Shown here: piece after piece, positions 55,253-64,000 of the stretch
Numbering within the stretch: the stretch's first letter is position 1
Layout: the number at the start of each line of letters is the position of its first letter
Assembly (NCBI RefSeq): GCF_042242105.1
Contig: NC_092013.1
Span: 10,413,618 to 10,477,617, forward strand
Length of the DNA stretch: 64,000 nucleotides
Source of the DNA: Pempheris klunzingeri
Taxonomy: Eukaryota; Chordata; Actinopteri; Acropomatiformes; Pempheridae
Direction of reading: 5' to 3'
Program-made: the position numbers and the translations under genes
Notes under the pieces: model-generated
Told to the model about the DNA's origin: nothing
What the model saw: only the letters and a program-made list of their open reading frames with translations
Database searches by the model: none

Positions 55253-58200
55253 TCAACTTTTCCGTCCGGACTTTTCACTTTTCATACTCTAGTAACGCAG
55301 GACATCCGCCAGTATTTGCGGTGTGCCTTTGACAAACGGAGTAGAGCAGGTTACCACGCTGTTACTACACCTGTCCTGCCTCACACACCAGAACCTGTTC
55401 CGCACACGTAGAACTTGTTTGCTGTGAGTCACCTGCACCTCTCCCACGACTCTCTGTGTGCTTTATCATGTTTGACTCAATTATTTCAAGGTTTTGCGAC
55501 AGAGGAGCCCAACCTTTCACCGTCTGCTGACTGACGACCACAGTCAGCTAAAACAGCCTTTCTTTACAATGAGAACTCTGATGTGTATGAATCTCCCTCT
55601 TCTCAGCATAAGCAGCGGTGGGACTAAATCTATAGCAAGACTATAAAGTAAACAGGCTTAAGTCATGTTTTAGGTGGTAAAAAGACACAAATATTAGCGA
55701 CAAAATGCACTTACTGGGGAGCATAATGGCCTTTATCAGAGCTACATTATATAATAGGATTAATAATGATCCTGTAAACAGCACTTTGTGATTTAATCTA
55801 CAAATATGTATCACATTTTACAGACTAATCATGTTTTATCTGAAAAATAAAAACATTTTAAGTAATGAGGGTTGCAACCAGTGATTATTTGCATTATGTT
55901 ATTATCCACAATAAGATATTAGTCATTTAGTCCATAGAATATTAGAAAATAGTGGAGGAAACACCTGAGATGCTGGAATCTGGTTAAAAAAAATGCACAG
56001 CCGAGTGTTTCAGCTTTAGTTGTTCACTGTGATTTGAAATAAATGTAGTGAAGTAAACTATGATGGAGTGTAAGTAGAAAATAGCATAAGGTAGAGATCC
56101 TCAGGTAGAGCACATGTATGTTGAAACTGTACTCAGAGTTAATGTACTCTGAAGCGATGTGTGGTGTGTGTGAGGCGATGTGTTTCAGGCGGAGAGAGAG
56201 GTGTTGTGATTTGAATCTCAGTCAAACTCTGTGAACTTGTGCTGTGCTCTTTGCTCGTGTAGTTGCTGTCACCTGACTGCGGGTGAATCCAGTGGCGCTC
56301 TGGGTTTGAGGAAAAAAAACACAAAACAAAACAAAACAATGTGAACGTGAGATCATCGACCTTTGGGCAGCTGATGCTCAGGTGACAGAACACCTGAGCT
56401 AAACCCTTAAAATACAAAAACAGTCATATAAAGACAGTTTAACCATTTGATTGTTTGGAGGAGATTGAATGCAACTTAGACGCTAAATACGTTCTTAACA
56501 TGAGTGTTGATGCAAACCTTTTTACTGAAACATTTTTAGGTATTTCAGAAGTTAATTTTGAGTTCAAAGCAGCATTTTCACTCACCGGTCCTGCTCTTTG
56601 AGCCAGATGTCGGACAGGATTTTGTTGTGCAGCAACCAGACGGCTATGAAAGATGCTGCTGTTGTTGTGTTGATGTAGAAACACTGACCTTTGTGAGAAC
56701 ATATCAGCTGTACTATCTAAAGTTAACCAGCTAGTCGCAATAGAATAACTAGTGGTGATGTAGTTTTTCCTCGTGTAGCTTTTATGCTTTTTACACTTTT
56801 GCATGCTTTAGGAGTTACACACATTATTAGGCAAACACATTCACGTTGTAAATTAACACAGGTTTTGCCAACTTGTAGTACTACCATTTATAAATACAGT
56901 TGTTGTACCAACAGGAAGTACAAGCCAGTTTAATTACCACAAACATCACCATCATGACAAAGTTGTGCACGTGTCAGCTTAGTGTCCCAGATGTTAAATA
57001 TGTGATCAGATTGTAAGTGTGTGACACCTCATGAGTTCACTTTAATTCAAAGAACGCAACAACAAGTGGTACCTCTTTAAATTGCTTCTGTGCTTTTACA
57101 GGTGTGACAACCAAATAAGTGATGTGTCAAAAAGCAAATATGCTGCAGGTCCTGTTGCCAAAGCAATGACGTTAGGCAACTCTCCACGTCAGCCTCAATC
57201 TGTTCGCTGAGCACTGGAGCTGTCCCGCACTTTGAAAACACAGAGAAAAATCTCTCCGTTCAGTTTGTGCGCAACCTCTGGCTGCGAACCAGTGAATTCA
57301 CCGTGAAGTGAAGTAGTTCATGTGCTCAAGTGTCCGTCATTGTGTTTGCGCGCGTGTGCGTGCACGCTCGCTTGTCAGGTATGCAGTAATCTCTGGCCAT
57401 ACTGTGCCAAGTTTCTGTTTACCCCAGTCATCCTCCCAACCGCTTTATTGAGCTTGTTTATCTCCTCCTCCCTCTTTTCTTTTCTTTCTCTCCCTCCTGT
57501 TGGAGTATTGAAACCCTGGTAACAGCCAAATGAAAATAAGAGCTGAACCTGATCCGTGCCGTGTTTTCGTCATGTGTTGGGTTACACTTTACTGCAGAGG
57601 ACAATGACACCATTTTGCTTTGAGTTCACGTGCACTAGATGATAGCTGGTGATGGAATAAGTAGGAGGGCCGACATACTGCGGTGTTTGTAAAGAGTGGC
57701 ACAGAGAGTGAAGTGTCAGCGCAGGCACACAGAGGCTTTCCTGCACATCTTGACGCACTGCCACACTTGTTTTGCACTGTTTCAAAAAAGAGCCATTGTG
57801 TGCCTGTGTGTGTGTGTGTGTGTGTTAATGTGTGAGTGTGTGTTGACTCTGAACCCTCCACCCCATTCCTTTTTTCTCCATCATCCATCTGCCAACACTG
57901 AAAGTCGTCCTTTGACAGCGTAAACCCACTCAGCCTGTTGAGATTTTCAGCCTCCACAGCTGCAGCTTGTGCCCTGTCTGTATGGCTGACATACCATGTT
58001 GTCACACACTGTACTGCATGTGTACACACCAGTTTGTCCCCCGCCAGAGTGGGTGGTGCTCGCCCCGTATGCATACTGCACATACTGTAGTATGTGGAAG
58101 GTTCTTGAACGTACGTGCGCAGATGTTCACGAGTATTTCCCAACAGGCAATTCAAATGGTGTAGAGTCAACAGCTCAAGTCATCCACTGATAGGACTGAG

Positions 58201-59438
58201 GTGCTCTCATGGCTTAACTAAGGTGGAGTAGATAAAGAGCTTCACCCTTGACCAGCTTATAAACTGACATCATTTCTATTGGACGGCTTTTAATGGGCAA
58301 AAGTTGGAGACTCAACTCAGTGTGATAATCCTGACGTGAATCATGCATAGAGTTAAATAAAGAAAATAAAATCAAGATGACGTTGAGGAGTTAAGATTAA
58401 AAAAGACATGATATGAGATATTCCAACTTTTAGTGTCTTTAGTGGATCAAACTAAAGACAATGAATCACTTTTCTTAATGCAACTCATTAGAGTCTTTTG
58501 TTATGCTGCGTTTATGTTGTTTATTTCTAGTCAAAGACATCGCAGTAGTGAAAAACAGAGCGTTGACAGTGAACTGGTGGAAAATAGCGGCAAAGCAAAT
58601 ATATATATATATATACTTACACACACGTTAATTAATGTGTTTTAGAAGTGCTGGTAGGCAATTTTGTTACCCTCAGACAGACCAGCTGTTTCCAGTCTTT
58701 GTGCTAAGCTAAGCTAACAGCCAGCGAATTGGAACATTTCTCAAAATATTGAACTATTCCTTTAACTTTCATTCGTTTGATTAAACTAATTATAAGCTGA
58801 GCTAAGTTGTTGCTGTATCTGTTGTTAATGAACCTTTACACCTATGTAATCCATTAAAATAGCTAATTTAGCATTATGAGCTGGGTTGTTGTTGTATGAA
58901 AACTCTCAAGTCAGAATAAAGGGAGGTTTCCCTGTTTTTGCCGTTCCTCTGACTTTGTGTAAATGCACCATTTAAGATGTTAAAACCTAAACACATTAAC
59001 ACCTGCGTCTGAGGCTAGTGCCTCTACTTCAGTAACACTGAGCATGGATTGTGTTTGCGTTGCTCGACTTGTTGAAAAAGTCGAGCATTACTTTGTTAAT
59101 TCAAAGTAATGTGTGTTCCCAGAAACCATGTCCTGGTTAGTCTTGATAATCCACAGATGTCGCTATTATGAGTAAGACATTATTTCTGGAAAGAAAGCCT
59201 TGAGTTGTACAAACAAAATTCCATTCACCTCTGTTGCAGTGGCGGCAGGACTTTCCAAACTCGATGTTTAAAAATATCAGGAGGGGTGTTTTTGTCATTT
59301 GAGTGAACTGACCCTTTAATAATGTTGGTGCAGAGCCAGTTCCTGTGTACCCGATGTTCTCAGAAACGCAATAAAGTGACTCTTATCAGGACTTTATGGA
59401 CGTAAGATGTTTCTCTCTCTCTCTCTCTCTCTCTCTTG

Positions 59439-59495
<57 letters not shown>

Positions 59496-59582
59496 GTAAA
59501 GTTAATGATCATTAGTCTTTTTATGCCATTGTTGATCCTGTTGTCCTAGGACTTTATTTTGACTCTAATGTTAGTAGATGGA

Positions 59583-59616
<34 letters not shown>

Positions 59617-62600
59617 AGTTTTGTGTGTGACCTGTGTGTGACCTGTGTGTGACCGTGATTTACACACATTCCTCACAAGTGCAACAAACATCAACAGTAT
59701 CAAAACAACAGCTGTATTGTTTTCACATAATAGTCAGAGTTGACTGGTTCATGATCATGCTCAGGCTGAGGTTAAAGGGTCACTTCACCCAAATAACATA
59801 ATAAAAAAACCATTCATTTTACATTGAAAACATAGAACTGCTATCCAAAGAAGAAACAGTCCCTGAATTAACTCTATTATCCAGAATAAATGGGACACTG
59901 TTCCTGGAGAAATATGTTTCTGATGAGTTATTAAATAATAATGCTTTGAGTACAACAAATTACATTTCATTCGCCTCCACTGTAGAGGCAGATAAAACAA
60001 AATCTTGACAAATTGAATCAGAATTATTGACTAGCTGGCTTGAAGAAAATAGGTTTTTAAGCAGATTTAATCTTCATGTTCAAAAGCACGTACACACATT
60101 TGATTATTGAACGTTATTACTTCATTAATGTGCTGCAATAAAAGCTTGCACTTTGGACACAAGAGCATCGGTGAGATCTGGCGATTAGGCCTGGCTCGCA
60201 CTTCCTGTTGATCCCAAAGATGCAGGATGGAGGCCGACCAGTCAAGCTCCTCCACACCAAACTGGGAACGACTGTTTCTTAATGGATCTTGCTCTGTGCA
60301 TGTGGTTATTGTCCTTCATTGTACTGCCTGCCTCACTACTACTCATTACATTATAAATATAAGATACGTAAGTTTAATAAGTGTATGCTGTCCCAGGGAA
60401 AAAAGTACAGCCAAGTATACACTTAATGTAAGTATATTTAGTATACTTCCATTGATTAATGTACTTAAAGCTAATGCTAATCATATGTCATAGGGCCACT
60501 AAAGGCAGACTTGCATACAATTAAATACACTCGACTGCTTGAGCCAGCATTAAGATGCAGTAAGACATCTTTTTTCCTTGTTGAATCATTGTTTCAATAC
60601 AGTTTTTCAAACTTAAAGTTAAAACATATTTGGAATAAAGTGCGTTTTTAAAAAGTATTGCATTAGTAAAAAAAAAAAAGGAAGAATTATTTGCATTATG
60701 CCTTATAGTATATCATAAATAGCCCCCTTTTAGTACGTTGCTAATCATTTTATTTTAAGTTTACTTAGATTTGGTCTACTTGTGTAATTTAGATTAATTT
60801 CCCTTCCCAAACAGTCCCCAACCGTGAAAAACCACCCAGACCAGAAGCATATTGTGTATGTGACAAGGGCGTAAGTGCATGTTTGTAATTTTGTGCAAAG
60901 TATTGATTCCCAGATGACGCTGAGATCAACAGTCATGTTGATTTCCCCGTCGTCTCTGTCCTTTCCTTCTCTCTGCTGCTTCTCTCCAGTCTGACATTTG
61001 AATAGCAAAGCAGCCTTCAAGTGAAGCTGAATGGCTGAACTCCCACAGACCATAAACAAAGCTTCGTATGTTTGTCTCAGAGACGAACATGTCCTGTACA
61101 CAATCCTCAGCTTGTTTCACACTGTTACAGTACATTCATTCATAATGAACACAGTGACTTGTAGCAAATGGCATAATTTATAAGAGCTTACGCTGATCCC
61201 TCATAAATGATTTAAAAGGATATGCTTAGTTTTATTTGTGTTGTGATTGCCATTACGTGACATTTGTTTTGCTACACGTCTTTCTTCAGTCATGAAACTG
61301 TAAATTTATCAGTAAAATGCAATGAGTGAAATGATGTAAAGGATGAAGCTGGTTGTATTCTATATTTCTCCTATTGATGAAAAAATACGATGGTGAGATA
61401 CGATGGTGAGACCAAATCCAACCAACGGTCTCTCATTACTTTCCGACATCTCCAACTGTCTGTAGTATTCAGGGAAAGGTGACTGGCTCATACTGAGGAC
61501 TTAAAGCTTTAAAAGTGGGTCACAAATATACAGGACTATATAAGTCCTGACGTCACCTACGTTCCCCTAGCTTCCGTAACTCAATGCAACTTCGCATTCA
61601 ACATTTCTCTCATCTGTCTTTCCCGGGAAAAAAACGACATGTCTTCCTGTGGTTTGTTGTTTGAAAAAACTGCAGGTCCTATTTTCATGCAGCTCACAAA
61701 CAAGCAATTAATAAAGGATCTGGACTATTGGCCTTGGAGCAGCATCAGTTATTAGAAATTGAAACCTTCATAATTTTAACAAGTTTTTAACAATTACTCT
61801 GTGAGCACAGAAAAAATTCCCATGAAAATTTACCAGCGAGGGCATCCGCTCTGTTTGGTATTTTTTTCACCTTCCACTGCGTTCGCTCTCAGCTATAAAC
61901 CCTCCACTCGTCCATGGACTTGCTTCTTTTTTCAAATAAATGTGTAAAGCTTGCAAAGGTCGAAGAAACATTGATAAATAACAACATAAGATTTTCAAAT
62001 AAGTACCATCCTTATCTAACCATATGCAGCGACCCAGAAGCTCTGGTTTCATTTTGTCTCTCAATATATTTATATATATATATATTTATATTTCTTTTTT
62101 TTTTATTTCTTAAAACAGCTGGGCGCTGGAGTTTCTATCAAACATTACTCAAACAGGAGTAAACTGTCTATTTGTTGGGGACTATTTTCAGTGGTGGATT
62201 AATACACATTTGGCATGTTAGTCAGTATTTACAGCGTGTGTGTGGGATTAACACACCAGTCTTATCCTGTAAATGAGTGTATCTACTCTAAACCTATTGA
62301 CATTAAAGGCACTCATTAACAAAAGTTAATTCTTTACTTTTACAGTGATCGTTTGTTCCGGCACCCAAAATGTTCTGAGCACGACGGGAAACTCGGAGAT
62401 CCAGTACAACCTGATGAAGGACATGTACACTGGCTGTGAGATCGTGATGGGTAACCTTGAGATTACCATGATGGAGCACACGAGAGACTTCTCCTTCCTG
62501 CAGGTGAGGCTTCGAGCACAAGGAGGCATCACAATAACACATCTGTAGTGAGCAGATTACCTGTTTTCCTTTCCCAGAACTACAGTATATAATGTGTCAT

Positions 62601-63757
62601 TGAGAAGAACATTGGCAGGGTAACCAGTCTAGACAAGGATCCCACATCTGAGGCTTCAACCAGCTGTTTGTCACTGTGTATAATGGATGATGTCTCTGTC
62701 TCAAATGCAGAATGAGCTCATTTATGTCCAACCCCAAGTCTTTTTCTAAATCAGTCACTTAATTACAGTCATGGTGACTCACAACACAAGCAAAGCACGC
62801 CTCTGCTTCCACTGATAACAATCAATATGACCAACAGAAGCAGTACTTTCTTTAATTTCTTTCATTTTTTACCCCTACAGTCCATCAGGGAGGTGGCAGG
62901 CTACATCCTGTTCGCCGTCAATGAGTTCAGCCGCCTGCCGTTGGACCACCTGCGCGTCATCAGAGGCAACACTCTGTATGAGAACCAGTACGCTTTGGCT
63001 GTGATGGTCAACTACCAGAAGGACGGGCAGCACGGCCTCCAAGAGCTGGGCCTGACACACCTTACAGGTACACAGGAAATCCCTCCGTTTGTGTTTTTAT
63101 GTGTGGGAGGCTGGAGTGGAGGAGATAAGAGCTCAGGGTGGATGTGACACTTGGTTACTGTTGGAGATCCCACACCCACACAGTGCAGCCACACCTTCGG
63201 AGTACCGGTCGTCGGAGAGCAGCGATGTGTGTATTTGCAGTGATGTGAAGTCCCTGGAATGTCTCGTGTACTAAACTGCTCAACTGCCAGTGTAACATGA
63301 GCCCTTTATACTGCGCTTGTATGTGCTGTAGTAAACAGCGAACGGCAGAGTTCAATAGGATGAGTCATAGGCCTGTTTGGACTTGCTTTGCTAATTGTCT
63401 TTCCCCATTTACATGTATGTGTGCCGCCCACAGAGATACTGGAGGGAGGAGTAAAGATCATCCAGAATAAGTACCTGAGCTACGCCCCGCAGGTGAACTG
63501 GCCGGACATAGTGAAGGATGGAACCGCTCATATTATGATCGAAGGCAACGGGCCTGAAAGTGAGTGGAAAGGATGATTAAAAACACACATGAGCATCAAT
63601 CACATTCTACTCCAATATGAGACGTTTTATTTTCTGTGCTTGAAAATGTAAAAAAAAAAATGCACTTACTGATGATGAAATTATATCTTAGAGTCGTGTC
63701 ATGAAGCATGTGGAGACGTTCCATGTTGGGGTCCAGGAAATGACACATGTCAGATCT
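55117..63757 (+). CDS. erbb3: Receptor tyrosine-protein kinase erbB-3, N-terminal exons, partial
   Basis: Neuregulin-binding member of the EGF-receptor family with a weak or inactive kinase that signals by heterodimerising, mainly with ErbB2. Five coding exons: 55117-55204, 62346-62503, 62881-63067, 63434-63559, 63692-63757; the gene continues beyond the window. Seen: a signal peptide (MRKAQQVLCVLLLCALQLCS; a second in-frame ATG at 55129 is a possible start), then L domain I beginning VCSGTQNVLS with CEIVMGNLEIT, FSFLQSIREVAGYILFAVNE, LRVIRGNTLYENQYALAV and LTHLTEILEGGVKI, and the start of the first Cys-rich region CHEACGDVPCWGPGNDTCQ. CSGTQN and NLEITMMEH fit ErbB3 among the four paralogs. 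Exon sizes and phases follow the family. Intron 1 is 7.1 kb and repeat-rich. In human, ERBB3 adjoins RPS26. Confidence 0.93.
55208..55250. repeat. (CA)n microsatellite at the erbb3 intron 1 donor
   Basis: About 21 CA units starting only a few bases after the exon 1 boundary (donor GTGGGC at 55205). Reading through produces a poly Thr-His frame that is not real protein. Confidence 0.95.
57803..57825. repeat. (GT)n microsatellite
   Basis: About 11 GT units in erbb3 intron 1. Confidence 0.9.
58675..58765. repeat. Dispersed repeat fragment in erbb3 intron 1
   Basis: gaccagctgtttccagtctt, gctaagctaagctaacagcc, and an end in gaactattcctttaa. It resembles one end of a common fish element; the opposite end is not present. 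Confidence 0.5.
59060..59319. repeat. MITE-like fragment (copy A) in erbb3 intron 1
   Basis: Right end gagtgaactgaccctttaa; its inverted copy begins the element at 59772. The interior (ccttgagttgtacaaacaaa, attccattcacctctgttgc) aligns loosely with copy B in the same direction. The left end is not clear. Confidence 0.55.
59411..59492. repeat. (CT)n then (CA)n compound microsatellite
   Basis: About 13 CT units, a ttgaa break, then about 26 CA units. Confidence 0.95.
59584..59613. repeat. (GT)n microsatellite
   Basis: About 14 GT units, complementary to the (CA)n tract some 95 bases away. Confidence 0.95.
59772..60010. repeat. MITE-like fragment (copy B) in erbb3 intron 1
   Basis: Left end ttaaagggtcacttcaccc (59772-59790) pairs with copy A's right end at 17 of 19 positions. 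The interior (gctttgagtacaacaaatta, tttcattcgcctccactgta) follows the same order as copy A. The right end is not clear. Confidence 0.55.
60080..60305 (-). pseudogene. Decayed Tc1/mariner transposase fragment
   Basis: Read on the minus strand, tggtgtggaggagcttgact encodes MEELDWSAS, followed by HLWDQQEVRARPNRQISP. This matches the Tc1 transposase end segment, usually VEELDWPAQSPDLNPIEHLWD then RLRARP. About ten residues of the DLNPIE part are missing, the upstream sequence is out of frame, and no inverted terminal repeat is seen, so this is an old remnant of a plain DNA transposon. Confidence 0.75.
62050..62115. repeat. (AT)n/T-rich low-complexity tract
   Basis: tttatatatatatatattta followed by T-rich sequence in erbb3 intron 1. 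Confidence 0.85.
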
Positions 63758-64000
63758 GTGAGTGACTTCTCTATTTCCCATCTGTCACCTCAGTTCTGTA
63801 ACACAGTGGTTCCCAAGTTGTGGCCAACTTAATCAAAACAAAAGAGAGAAGAAGTAGACAAATTGTTCAAACAAATTCACATATTAAAAACCCTGTTAAG
63901 TAATCAGTCATCAGAGTAACAGAACAGGTACACAGCTGACAGAAATATCTACTGTCAGTAAGACAGAATATAAAGCTCTAAGAAATGCTGGTAGGCTACA

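Noticed and set aside
55008-55411. Thr-His or Cys-Val repeat proteins
   Set aside because: They are translations of the (CA)n tract at the start of erbb3 intron 1.

Overview
This window is vertebrate nuclear DNA, almost certainly from a percomorph-type teleost fish. The evidence is split genes with GT-AG introns, long 3' UTRs, many (CA)n and (GT)n tracts, dispersed elements typical of teleosts (a 5'-truncated L1-type LINE, a tRNA-like SINE, several terminal-inverted-repeat MITE-like elements, a decayed Tc1 transposase), and proteins that match vertebrate gene families over their whole length. There are eight protein-coding genes. I see no CRISPR array, operon, virus-like element or unfamiliar biochemical system.

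Layout: acvr1b (+, last six coding exons, 1-3226), prkag1 (-, 13 coding exons, 8576-13062), a Rheb-family GTPase, probably rhebl1 (-, 15052-18325), ikzf4/Eos (+, 21891-26329), rps26 (-, 30414-32074), fkbp11 (-, 35463-39502), arf3 (+, 46351-49009) and the first five coding exons of erbb3 (+, 55117-63757, continuing past the window). For the six complete genes the exon sets I worked out by hand join in frame and give 330, 184, 575, 115, 183 and 181 residues, close or equal to the usual family lengths. acvr1b/prkag1 and ikzf4/rps26 are convergent pairs, and the latter two 3' ends nearly touch. rhebl1/ikzf4 and fkbp11/arf3 are divergent pairs.

All eight genes have human counterparts on 12q13, but in three separate groups there (FKBP11-ARF3 and PRKAG1-RHEBL1 near 49 Mb, ACVR1B near 52 Mb, IKZF4-RPS26-ERBB3 near 56 Mb). 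In this fish they are interleaved in 64 kb, with fkbp11-arf3 placed between rps26 and erbb3. Functionally the genes are independent housekeeping or signalling loci. The link worth noting is nutrient signalling: prkag1 (AMPK) and a Rheb GTPase (mTORC1 activator) are tandem neighbours, as PRKAG2 and RHEB are in the human 7q36 paralogous region, and the Rheb promoter carries a perfect CLEAR-type palindrome.

Other points: a 25-base exact copy of an acvr1b kinase exon segment inside a downstream acvr1b intron; a GC-AG intron in arf3; a (CA)n tract running into the erbb3 intron 1 splice donor; a TCTCGCGAGA element at the arf3 start; an rps26 first exon whose only coding sequence is the ATG; and GCTAGC/AACGTTA words clustered near several gene starts.
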